64,000 nt of DNA from SMWN01 sp965221455 (GTDB lineage Bacteria; Pseudomonadota; Gammaproteobacteria; Eutrophobiales; Eutrophobiaceae). The DNA lies in contig OZ244890.1 of the NCBI GenBank assembly GCA_965221455.1, positions 1-64,000 on the forward strand. The letters run 5' to 3'. The notes under the pieces are model-generated. The model was not told the origin of the DNA. It ran no database searches and was given only the letters and a program-made list of their open reading frames with translations. The position numbers were made by a program, and so were the translations under genes. Positions 25,969 to 34,376 of the stretch are shown one piece after another (the first letter of the stretch is position 1; every line of letters starts with the position of its first letter).

Positions 25969-27084
25969 TCAGACAGACAGCCCCAGCGATCCCCTCTGTA
26001 ACGCAAGACGTTTTATCAGCTGTTCTTGCGCGTTCTTTGCGTTGGATCCTGCGGCATGCACGGTGCAAACGGGTTCGCCCTTGGCGATCACTTTGCCAGG
26101 CCCAGGTCGATCCGTCACCCATGTCGGCCAATCCAGGCGCGGTATTGTAATATTTTTTTCAGCATATAATACCCCTAATGCACGCGATACACCTTGATCA
26201 AGTTCCGGCTCTGCCAATCTCTCATGAAAGGCGGCTATATGCAGGGCAAACAGTCCTTCGTGTGTTTCATATAACTCAAATGTAGTTGTGGGACGCGGAT
26301 TTAGTTCAAGAATTGAATATTGTCCCGTCTCTTCCACGATAAAATCCAGACCGCACAGACCTCGAAGCTGAAACAACGACACTAGCTGCCGGGTAGCTTC
26401 TGTAACTTGCTGACATAATCTATCAGACAGGTCCACATTTGAAACCGCTCCAGCAAAAGTAAAGTTGTTGTTCTCCTGGCAAACCCAGATTTCATTAAAA
26501 CCAAGCATGTAAAGTGATTGTCCGTCTGCGAGAAATGTAGCTGAGTAACTTTTCCCTTTCAAATAAGCCTGTAAATAACTATTTGAAGTCAGATCCAAAC
26601 CTTTTTCATATTTACAAATGTGTCCACCACCAGCTCCACCTATGTTCTTTTTCAGAAAAAGATTTTTTGACGGTCTTTGCCCACTGGAAAAATATTCAGG
26701 ATACGGAAGTGAAAGTTGACCGAGCCTCTGAAAAAATATTTCTGGATCTTTAATTTGTTTAACCATGCCAGAATGATTCGCTATTACTGTATACCGTTGT
26801 TCCAACACCGCCAATAAATCCAGGTTATCCTCAAACCCACTACCTGTGACAACACAAAGAGAAGGATAATGTTTCACGTACTCATCAACTATGTCGATTA
26901 AAGCACCAGGATTATTTGTGCCACTGCTGAAACCAGCGACGAAATAACTTGAGAGTGAATGTTCAACTGTATCTTCGTCCAGGAACATATCAATAACGTG
27001 AACGTCAATCTCTGCAAGTTTTGCAGAGACGGCCAAGGCCCGGCCAGACTGTGAAATAATCAAATATTGATTACTCTTGAACAT
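25969..27084 (-). CDS. ATP-grasp protein, PylC/carbamoyl-phosphate-synthase-like, of H4MPT cluster
   Basis: Start at ATG 27084, which overlaps the last codons of mtdB by 14 bp, gives 371 residues; an upstream start at 27114 would overlap more. An N-terminal Rossmann part (LIISQSGRALAVSAKLAEIDVHVIDMF) is followed by the ATP-grasp core NLFLKKNIGGAGGGHI, SYLQAYLKGKSYSATFL and LCGLDFIVEE-QYSILELNPRPTTTFEL, with the metal-binding Glu and Asn. The 80-residue C-terminal extension resembles those of PylC-like amine ligases. It is a regular neighbour of mtdB in methylotroph clusters. It probably forms an amide bond in H4MPT or methylofuran side chains; substrate unknown. The first 150 bp (25969-26130) are more GC-rich than the neighbours. 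Confidence 0.75.
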   Translation of the reverse strand: MFKSNQYLIISQSGRALAVSAKLAEIDVHVIDMFLDEDTVEHSLSSYFVAGFSSGTNNPGALIDIVDEYVKHYPSLCVVTGSGFEDNLDLLAVLEQRYTVIANHSGMVKQIKDPEIFFQRLGQLSLPYPEYFSSGQRPSKNLFLKKNIGGAGGGHICKYEKGLDLTSNSYLQAYLKGKSYSATFLADGQSLYMLGFNEIWVCQENNNFTFAGAVSNVDLSDRLCQQVTEATRQLVSLFQLRGLCGLDFIVEETGQYSILELNPRPTTTFELYETHEGLFALHIAAFHERLAEPELDQGVSRALGVLYAEKNITIPRLDWPTWVTDRPGPGKVIAKGEPVCTVHAAGSNAKNAQEQLIKRLALQRGSLGLSV

Positions 27085-27979
27085 ACTCCCGGGCAACTTT
27101 GAAGGCTTCTTCATGATCCAGAAAAAGTGCCTCTTCCGATGTCTGCATCATTTCAAGTAGACGGTAATGCACTTTGTATTTTACATTACCTATTGCCAAT
27201 GCTCCAATACCTACGGCTTTCCTCGGGGTAAAATCAAGCACTCTTCTATTGTCATTCACACCAATACCTTCCAGACCCTCTGGCGGCACAGCATTTGCGT
27301 CTGCGGCAACAAGCAGATTTTCCGCTCTTTCCAATTGCTTTTTGCTTATCACCTGAATACCCGCTTTGGCGGCACCAATAATAACCTCTGCATTTTTAAG
27401 CATCTTATTGATTTCTTCGCTGGATCCTCCGTCAACACCCTTCATATTCACTCTAAATCTGCCGTTATATTCATCAGTGAATTCCCGTGCCACGTCAATC
27501 CCCCTGATACTGAGTATGTTGACGTCCGCACCGTGTTTAGCGGCAAGAATCCCAAGGCACACACCAACCGGACCTGTACCCCCCATGATATAGATGCATT
27601 TACCTTGAAGATCCTCACCTGTTTTATTCTTTAGGCTATGCTCAATGCAGGCAATCATGGCTGCGGCAGTAGTGATCGCCCCACTAGGATCAGCGAACAC
27701 TGAAATTTCAAAAGGAGGCACCATAGCTGCCTTGGCTCGATTCAACATATCTATTGCCAAACCAAATTCACGGCCTCCAATAAAAATGCCGGTTTTCCGT
27801 GTGCCCACGGATCTCCTGGAAAAAATTGTATCCTGAGTAAGCTCATGAACTGAATCCAGTGTGACCTCACAATATGGAATGACACCGTCAAACTTAGCCT
27901 CATACGCCAGGTTCACATCAAACGGACTAACATTTTTGGTCGGGTTAAACATATGTAGTAAATAGGGAGCAGATTTCAT
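27071..27979 (-). CDS. mtdB: NAD(P)-dependent methylene-H4MPT dehydrogenase
   Basis: MtdB oxidises methylene-H4MPT to methenyl-H4MPT with NAD(P). The protein is 302 residues. The N-terminal part has LLHMFNPTKNVSPFDVNLAYEAKFDGVIPY. The Rossmann region has CIYIMGGTGPVGVCLGILAAKHGADV, followed by ISIRGI-like LSIRGIDVAREF and VIIGAAKAGIQVIS, all typical of the MtdA/MtdB family. The full C-terminal barrel interface is present, and pairing with mch and fae supports MtdB instead of the folate-linked MtdA. It follows the beta-RFAP synthase gene by 44 bp. Confidence 0.94.
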   Translation of the reverse strand: MKSAPYLLHMFNPTKNVSPFDVNLAYEAKFDGVIPYCEVTLDSVHELTQDTIFSRRSVGTRKTGIFIGGREFGLAIDMLNRAKAAMVPPFEISVFADPSGAITTAAAMIACIEHSLKNKTGEDLQGKCIYIMGGTGPVGVCLGILAAKHGADVNILSIRGIDVAREFTDEYNGRFRVNMKGVDGGSSEEINKMLKNAEVIIGAAKAGIQVISKKQLERAENLLVAADANAVPPEGLEGIGVNDNRRVLDFTPRKAVGIGALAIGNVKYKVHYRLLEMMQTSEEALFLDHEEAFKVAREYVQE

Positions 27980-28023
27980 TGGCTCTATTCTCTTCTTTAT
28001 AACTGGGTTAATTTAAAATTTAT

Positions 28024-29046
28024 TCAATGATAATTTTGTGATGTCATGGTTTGATGCAGTCGACCATCATTAAAAAAAATCTCAGCCATTGAGTTACAGG
28101 CCGCATACAGACCAAAATCCAGATTATCTGATTTTTTCGAATGTTTACGTGCGAACTTAAGTGCCTGATATGCTTCAATTTCATTTGGATAAATAGCAAA
28201 ACCGGTCGGCCCCCACGAACTCTGCCCAATACCAGTTGCGCCATGCGCCAACATCATACGCATAGCTTCCGCTACTCGCCGACTGGCATAATGCCCGTCT
28301 TGCGCCTCCGAAAAATGTGTGCCAACTATTGATTGTATTTCGGTAATCGCAGCACCAAATTCAGCACAATTCCTTTCCACAAGCGCCGGCAATAACCGCA
28401 TGAGCACCAATCTGCAGGTCCACGCACTAACATCTTCTTGCATTGGCGGCAATTCTCGAAAAACCTCTTTTTCCAGATTACCGTTGATACCTTCTGCATC
28501 TTTATCAAAGACTAATAACACTCGCCATTCTTCAGGGAAATAACTGTGAGCGACAATCGGAGGAACATCTGTTGCCTCACCTCTACCACCATCAACAAGG
28601 AAACCACCGCTGGAAAATGCACCAATACCAATTCCCGAACGCCCGCCCCGTTTCATCAATACAGCGATTTCTTTAACAGATTTTTGAAAACTATAGAGTC
28701 TCGATATGGCAACGCCAATGGCTAACGCAAGTTGCGTTCCTGAGCCTAAACCAACATGTTCAGGTATCTCCTCGTGAATGACTACCTCTACACCACTTTT
28801 GATCTCGAGTGCCTTGAGTGTTCTGGATACATATTCGGCACATCGATTGCTTGATGAGCCGTGTATCACAATATCATCTGACTTTTTTGCTGTCAGATAT
28901 GTGAAAATGCCGGATAAGCATAAACCCAAACTACCAAAATGCCTGCCTAAACCACCATGCATATCCATGAAGCCAAGATGCAAACGTGCCGACGCAATTA
29001 CACTGACGGAATTGCTATCTTCACTTGTAAACTCTTTACTTTTCAT
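28024..29046 (-). CDS. mptG: beta-ribofuranosylaminobenzene 5'-phosphate synthase
   Basis: A 340-residue GHMP-kinase-like protein. beta-RFAP synthase condenses p-aminobenzoate with phosphoribosyl pyrophosphate, the first committed step to tetrahydromethanopterin. Visible segments are ASARLHLGFMDMHGGLGRHFGSLGL near residues 19-43, PEHVGLGSGTQLALAIGVA (glycine-rich GHMP loop) near 96, RGGRSGIGIGAFSSGGFLVDGGRG near 130-153 and GATGIGQSSWGPTGFA near 255. It is the first gene of the minus-strand series leading to fae. pabB (17979-19394), which supplies its substrate, is in the same cluster. Confidence 0.94.
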   Translation of the reverse strand: MKSKEFTSEDSNSVSVIASARLHLGFMDMHGGLGRHFGSLGLCLSGIFTYLTAKKSDDIVIHGSSSNRCAEYVSRTLKALEIKSGVEVVIHEEIPEHVGLGSGTQLALAIGVAISRLYSFQKSVKEIAVLMKRGGRSGIGIGAFSSGGFLVDGGRGEATDVPPIVAHSYFPEEWRVLLVFDKDAEGINGNLEKEVFRELPPMQEDVSAWTCRLVLMRLLPALVERNCAEFGAAITEIQSIVGTHFSEAQDGHYASRRVAEAMRMMLAHGATGIGQSSWGPTGFAIYPNEIEAYQALKFARKHSKKSDNLDFGLYAACNSMAEIFFNDGRLHQTMTSQNYH

Positions 29047-29697
29047 TCGTTTTATTAAGCGATATAAATATTTCGTGGAGTTCTAAAACAGCCAGCGCTT
29101 CAAATAATCTATTGATTACCCAGCCGATCATTCTACTGCATGTTGATTATTTTAGATACCTTAGCCACTTTACAAGTTCTGCATGGTTTGTTGCAGCACG
29201 CTTTTACCATTCTCCGCAAAAATTTCAGCTTACCTGGATTGGGTACACAATTATTTTGTTACCAAACCTGTTGGAAATACCATGGCAATGCCACGACGAT
29301 TAAAAAACCTGCTGCGACTGAATTTTTCGCCTGGTGTTATGACTAAATCATCCTGATTTTACCGTAATCGACAGTTTGATTTATCCAGGTGAGGTTCCCG
29401 CCCCTTACAAAATTAAGGGGAAAATTATTCTCCAACCACCATCCGGTATAAACAAACATTCCCTCATAATGAATGGCTTACAGATTATTTTCATTAGTGT
29501 ATATTGGCTCACACAACAAATATAGTGGTAAATGACCCGTAATAAAACACCACTTAAGTACAAGAGCTTATTTATCTCAACTGAATTTACTTGCAAATTC
29601 CCGGTATCGTTGAATAAAAACGGGAAATACCGGACGAGGTTGGTTGAATATCAAAATATAGCGTCTGTGCAATAATTTAAGTCAACAAACATTTTTT
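29047..29697. other. divergent regulatory region between mptG and fhcB
   Basis: These 651 bp separate two divergent C1 operons and should hold both promoters. Stem-forming inverted repeats are CCCCTTA/TAAGGGG (29401-29420) and CCGGTAT/ATACCGG (29601-29633), the second about 65 bp upstream of the fhcB start. Neither is followed by a T-run, so they are not terminators. Two short frames around 29112-29346 have weak protein character and no recognised family; a decayed small gene is possible. Confidence 0.45.
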
Positions 29698-30969
29698 ATG
29701 AAATCAAAATCACATCGAACACATGTATTGCAGGATGTACCTTGTCCTTTTTGCAGTCTTATTTGCGATGATTTAGTCATTGAAAATACGGGAAACAACT
29801 TAACAGTCAATGATAATGGGTGCATAAAAGCAAAAAACCATTTCAGTCGTGCTCTACCTAAAGATTCTCCCGTTTTGCAAGGTAAGTCTTGTTCATTCGA
29901 TCAAGCTATTGAGGCCACAGCAAAAATTCTCAGGCAATCTTCGGCACCGCTAATAGCCGGTTTGGGCACTGATATTGGAGGAATGCGCTCCGTCATGCAG
30001 CTTGCTGACAATATTGGCGCAACAATCGATCATATGCATAGTGATGGTACAATCAGAAACACTCTCGTGCTACAAGATCTTGGTTGGGTAATGACAACCA
30101 TGTCGGAGATAAAAAACCGGGCGGATTTCATACTCTTTGCCGGAACGGATACATCAAATTATCCTCGCTTTTTCGAACGTGTAATCTGGAATAAAGACTC
30201 ATTATTTGTAAATGCTCTAAAAAGAAAAATTGTTTATATTGGAGACGCGCTGAATACTTCTGCAGGAAAGACCCCCGAAGGTAAGCTACCTACTGTATTA
30301 AAATGCAAGCAAGAAGAGATTGGCGAAATTATTTCAGTATTACACGCGATCATTGCTGGCAACAGAATACATAAAAAAGATGTTGCAGGAATTAATCTTG
30401 CGAAACTACAAAAACTTGCCGAACAGATGCAACAGGCAAAATACGGTGTTATTGTCTGGGCACCTGGAGAATTGGATTTTCCACATGCCGAATTAACTAT
30501 CCAGAATTATTGCGAGTTGGTTAAGTACCTGACCAGAACGACACGATTTGCAGGATTCGCACTTTCTGGCAATGATGGTGGGGTAAGTGCCAATAGTTTA
30601 AGCACATGGCAGAGCGGTTTCCCGTTACGCATAGATTTTAGTCAAGGTTATCCTCAACACGACGCCGATAAAAATTCAGCCACAAATTTATTGAAAAACG
30701 GGGCAATCGATTCATTGCTATGGATTTCGAGCTTCAGTTCAGATGTGCGCCCCCCAGAAGTGAAAATACCAACGATTGTTCTTGCCATGCCCGGAATAAA
30801 ATTGAGTTTTAAACCTGATGTGTTTGTCCCGGTTGCAACGCCGGGGGTTGATCATGGCGGTCAATTAATTCGTACAGACGGCGTTGTTTCTCTCAACCTC
30901 AAGAAAATGCGTGATTCTGAATACATGAGTGTCGGCGACATATTAAGCCGCGTTAATAAATTAGTTTAG
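29698..30969 (+). CDS. fhcB: formyltransferase/hydrolase complex subunit B (FwdB-like)
   Basis: A 423-residue homologue of the B subunit of archaeal formylmethanofuran dehydrogenase, part of the FhcABCD complex that moves the formyl group from H4MPT to methylofuran and releases formate. The N-terminus keeps CPFCSLICDDL with Cys16, Cys19 and Cys23 plus a later Cys (GCIKAK), the arrangement that binds a 4Fe-4S cluster in the archaeal enzyme. The remainder follows the molybdopterin-oxidoreductase fold (ADFILFAGTDTSNYPRF, VFVPVATPGVDHGGQLIRTDGV) but is shorter than redox-active members. In bacteria the complex is a hydrolase, not a redox enzyme. It is the first gene of the operon; fhcA begins 14 bp later. 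Confidence 0.92.
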   Translation: MKSKSHRTHVLQDVPCPFCSLICDDLVIENTGNNLTVNDNGCIKAKNHFSRALPKDSPVLQGKSCSFDQAIEATAKILRQSSAPLIAGLGTDIGGMRSVMQLADNIGATIDHMHSDGTIRNTLVLQDLGWVMTTMSEIKNRADFILFAGTDTSNYPRFFERVIWNKDSLFVNALKRKIVYIGDALNTSAGKTPEGKLPTVLKCKQEEIGEIISVLHAIIAGNRIHKKDVAGINLAKLQKLAEQMQQAKYGVIVWAPGELDFPHAELTIQNYCELVKYLTRTTRFAGFALSGNDGGVSANSLSTWQSGFPLRIDFSQGYPQHDADKNSATNLLKNGAIDSLLWISSFSSDVRPPEVKIPTIVLAMPGIKLSFKPDVFVPVATPGVDHGGQLIRTDGVVSLNLKKMRDSEYMSVGDILSRVNKLV

Positions 30970-30983
30970 GCGATCATTGAATT

Positions 30984-32639
30984 ATGTTAGTTAAGTTATC
31001 CGGCGGAACAGTTTACGATCCCATCCACGGGATCAATGGTAAACAGAGAGATATTTACATCCAGGATGGATATATCGTCAGAAAACCCCCAGCTTCGGCC
31101 AGTCTTGACAAGACATACAACCTGAACGGAAAAATTATCATGGCTGGTGCGATAGATATCCATACTCATATCGGCGGCGGCAAAATTAATATTGCACGCA
31201 TGATGTTACCCGAAGATCACCGCAGAGACCTTGCAAGTAAAACCGAGTTAACCCGTTCAGGCTGTGGATATGCTGCGCCATCTACACTTACCGCAGGATA
31301 CCGCTATGCGGAAATGGGCTATACAGCCTGCTTTGAACCTGCCATGCTGCCGATAAATGCACGTCAGACTCATATGGAAATGGCGGATACACCCATGGTG
31401 GATAAAGGTGCATACGCGATGCTGGGCAATGATGATTTTTTTCTAAGGATGCTGGCTGCGAAAAAAGATCGTGAAGCTATTAACGACTACGTAAGCTGGA
31501 CGATCAATGCGACTCAAGCAATTGCTATTAAAGTCGTCAACCCAGGGGGAATTAATGCCTTTAAATTTAACCAGCGTAGATTAGATCTGGATGAAAGAAA
31601 TAAAAATTATGGTATTACCCCACGCGAAATCATCAAATCACTCGCACGTGCCGTGCGTGAAACAGGGATTTCTCATCCACTACATTTACACGGTTGTAAT
31701 CTTGGTGTTCCAGGTAATATGCAAACAACTCTGGATACCATACACGCCGTCGAAGGTATCCCGTTACATTTAACACATGTGCAGTTTCACAGCTATGGAA
31801 CAGAAGGTGACCGGAAATTTTCATCCGGCGCGGCGGAAATAGCGGAAGCTGTCAACTCAAACCCGAATATTTCTGTTGATGTAGGTCAAGTCTTGTTTGG
31901 TCAAACGGTTACAGCATCAGGCGACACCATGATGCAATATTCGGGACATCAACATGCTCATCCAAAGAAATGGGTACTTATGGATATCGAATGTGACGCG
32001 GGTTGCGGCGTTGTTCCTTTTAAATATCGTGATAAGAATTTTGTTAATGCCTTGCAATGGGCTATAGGGCTTGAGCTGTTTTTATTAATAAATGATCCAT
32101 GGCGTGTTTTCCTGACTACCGATCATCCTAATGGGGCGCCATTTACAAGCTACCCTCATTTAATCCGATTATTGATGGATCGAAGTTTCAGAAATGACAT
32201 GCTGGCAAGAATTAATAAAAGCGCCGCAACAGCAAGCAGATTAAGCAGTATCGATCGGGAATACACACTCTATGAAATAGCCATCATGACAAGATCTGCG
32301 CCTGCGCTCAGCCTTGGCTTGAAAAACAGAGGACATTTAGGTCGCGGCGCGGTTGCAGACATTACGGTATATAACGATTTGAAGAATAAAGAAAAAATGT
32401 TTACGAAACCGCTTTATGTCTTCAAAAATGGCCAGGAAATCGTAAAAAACGGCAAAATTGTTAAAGTGGTTACTGGTGAGACACATACCCTAAGGCCTGA
32501 TTATGATAGCAGTATTGAAAAGCCATTAAAAAAATATTTTGATCGTTATATGACAGTCAAGCTGGGCAATTTTAAAATCGATGATGATGAGATCGTTGAA
32601 CATGGCAAAGGCAAAGTAATAGTTCAGCCCTGTACATAA
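30984..32639 (+). CDS. fhcA: formyltransferase/hydrolase complex subunit A
   Basis: A 551-residue amidohydrolase-fold subunit that hydrolyses formyl-methylofuran to formate. The metal-binding block IDIHTHIGGGKIN is near residues 57-69. Further ligands lie in PLHLHGCNLGVPG and LHLTHVQFHSYG, and the TTDHPNGAPFTSYPHLI block carries the catalytic Asp. The length matches FwdA/FhcA. It is followed by fhcD after 7 bp. Confidence 0.95.
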   Translation: MLVKLSGGTVYDPIHGINGKQRDIYIQDGYIVRKPPASASLDKTYNLNGKIIMAGAIDIHTHIGGGKINIARMMLPEDHRRDLASKTELTRSGCGYAAPSTLTAGYRYAEMGYTACFEPAMLPINARQTHMEMADTPMVDKGAYAMLGNDDFFLRMLAAKKDREAINDYVSWTINATQAIAIKVVNPGGINAFKFNQRRLDLDERNKNYGITPREIIKSLARAVRETGISHPLHLHGCNLGVPGNMQTTLDTIHAVEGIPLHLTHVQFHSYGTEGDRKFSSGAAEIAEAVNSNPNISVDVGQVLFGQTVTASGDTMMQYSGHQHAHPKKWVLMDIECDAGCGVVPFKYRDKNFVNALQWAIGLELFLLINDPWRVFLTTDHPNGAPFTSYPHLIRLLMDRSFRNDMLARINKSAATASRLSSIDREYTLYEIAIMTRSAPALSLGLKNRGHLGRGAVADITVYNDLKNKEKMFTKPLYVFKNGQEIVKNGKIVKVVTGETHTLRPDYDSSIEKPLKKYFDRYMTVKLGNFKIDDDEIVEHGKGKVIVQPCT

Positions 32640-32646
32640 ACCATTA

Positions 32647-33543
32647 ATGAAAATAAACGGCGTATTTATCGATGATACTTTTGCAGAGGCTTTTCCTATG
32701 CAAGCCACGCGAATTATTATTACAGCAATCGACCTGAAGTGGGCATACAAGGCTGCGGATGCACTCAGAGGCTTCGCTTCTTCAGTTATTGCATGTGGTT
32801 GTGAAGCAGGTATAGAAAGAGAGTTATCAACTTCAGAAACACCTGATGGTCGGCCCGGCCTCTCACTCATGATATTCGCAATGTCTGCTAAAGATTTGGG
32901 GAAACATGTAGCAATACGTGTAGGTCAATCCGTAATGACTACAGCAACCACAGCTTGTTACGCCGGCATCAACGACGGTGAACAGATCGCCATGGGGAAA
33001 AATCTTCGATATTTTGGCGATGGCTTTCAAATATCAAAAAAGATTAATGATCGGAGATATTGGCGCATACCAGTGATGCACGGTGAATTTATATGTGAAG
33101 ATACCACTGGTGTCACCCAAGCCGTTGGTGGTGGGAATTTTCTGGTGCTTGCAAAGACAACACATAATGCTCTATCGGCCTGTGAGAAAGCAGTTGAAGA
33201 AATTCAAAAAGTTCCCGGTGTTATTACGTCATTCCCCGGAGGCATCGTCGGATCAGGTTCAAAAGTCGGATCGAAATATGGTGGCCTTCCTGCATCAACC
33301 AATGAGGCATTCTGCCCTACATTAAGAGGTCGAGTGAATTCAGAGCTAAATAATGATATTGGCTCTGTTCTTGAAATTGTTATTGATGGTCTTGATGAAC
33401 AATCAATTAATCAAGCAATGCGTATCGGCATAGAGACTGTCTGCTCGTACGGTTTAAGAAAGGGGATCTGTCGCGTCAGTGCTGGAAATTACGGCGGAGG
33501 TTTAGGCCCACATCACTTTCATCTAAGAAAGATAATGAAATGA
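32647..33543 (+). CDS. fhcD: formylmethanofuran:H4MPT formyltransferase subunit
   Basis: A 298-residue Ftr homologue. It transfers the formyl group between H4MPT and methylofuran. The sequence follows the family along its length: INGVFIDDTFAEAFPMQATRI at the start, CGCEAGIE near 53, KHVAIRVGQSVMTTATTACYAG, PGGIVGSGSKVGSKYGGLPAS and a C-terminus ending GGGLGPHHFHL. Its last codons overlap the fhcC start (ATGA). Confidence 0.95.
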   Translation: MKINGVFIDDTFAEAFPMQATRIIITAIDLKWAYKAADALRGFASSVIACGCEAGIERELSTSETPDGRPGLSLMIFAMSAKDLGKHVAIRVGQSVMTTATTACYAGINDGEQIAMGKNLRYFGDGFQISKKINDRRYWRIPVMHGEFICEDTTGVTQAVGGGNFLVLAKTTHNALSACEKAVEEIQKVPGVITSFPGGIVGSGSKVGSKYGGLPASTNEAFCPTLRGRVNSELNNDIGSVLEIVIDGLDEQSINQAMRIGIETVCSYGLRKGICRVSAGNYGGGLGPHHFHLRKIMK

Positions 33544-34361
33544 CTCCGATAATCTTTACATTAAAGATTAAACCAAAATTCATCCTGGATGTTGCTCAAT
33601 TAACTCCTGATAATCTCGCTGGCTTAAACAAAGCAAAAATTAAATCCTTAAAACTTCAATATGGTCAGAAAAAGGTGGCCCTTGATACACTCTTCAGTGT
33701 TGCAGGCAATGATTCCAATAACATTCAAATAAATCGCAGCTGTGAAAAACTTATCTCTATCGGCAAAAATATGTCTCACGGAATAATTAATGTGAATGGG
33801 GACGTTGGAGAAGTTCTTGGCCAATACATGCAAGGTGGAGTTATTACAATCAATGGCAATGCGGGGGCATGGGTCGGAAATAATATGTCTGGCGGCCGCA
33901 TTGACATCAACGGCAATGCAGGTGACTATGTCGGCGCGGGTCGGCCTGGTGACGCTTGCGGCATGACAGATGGAATGATTAGAATTGCCGGTTCTGCGGG
34001 TGATCGTGTTGGTGACAGAATGCGTCGTGGCATGATAGTTATACATGGCAAAACCGGTGACTATTGCGGTAGTCGTATGCGTGCAGGGACCATTATCGTA
34101 CTTGACAAAGCTGGCAAAAATTCCGGTGCTGGCATGAGACGAGGCACCATAATTCTGGCAAAAAAACCTTCTCATATTCCTGCTACATTCAAGAGTGGTG
34201 GAAATTTGGAAATTCAGTTCTTGCGTTTACTATTTACACAACTTTCCAGGATGGGTAATGAATTTTCGATCTTCAGGAAATTTGCATCAGAAGCACATCT
34301 ATTTTCAGGAGATTTAGCATATAATGGAAAAGGTGAAATTATGATCTTACAAGCGATATAA
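33540..34361 (+). CDS. fhcC: formyltransferase/hydrolase complex subunit C
   Basis: A 273-residue subunit related to FwdC and the GltB C-terminal domain. From about residue 75 to 210 it is a right-handed beta-helix of GxxGxxVGxxMxGGxIxIxGxAG repeats (GGVITINGNAGAWVG, GGRIDINGNAGDYVG, RRGMIVIHGKTGDYCG and others). It is structural within FhcABCD. It starts in an ATGA overlap with fhcD and is followed by fdhB after 15 bp, so formate-producing and formate-consuming enzymes appear to be on one message. Confidence 0.94.
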   Translation: MTPIIFTLKIKPKFILDVAQLTPDNLAGLNKAKIKSLKLQYGQKKVALDTLFSVAGNDSNNIQINRSCEKLISIGKNMSHGIINVNGDVGEVLGQYMQGGVITINGNAGAWVGNNMSGGRIDINGNAGDYVGAGRPGDACGMTDGMIRIAGSAGDRVGDRMRRGMIVIHGKTGDYCGSRMRAGTIIVLDKAGKNSGAGMRRGTIILAKKPSHIPATFKSGGNLEIQFLRLLFTQLSRMGNEFSIFRKFASEAHLFSGDLAYNGKGEIMILQAI

Positions 34362-34376
34362 TCCAAGAGAACAACC

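Noticed and set aside
25874..26197. Several short frames on both strands over the end of the ATP-grasp gene
   Set aside because: They are shadows of a more GC-rich stretch of that gene.
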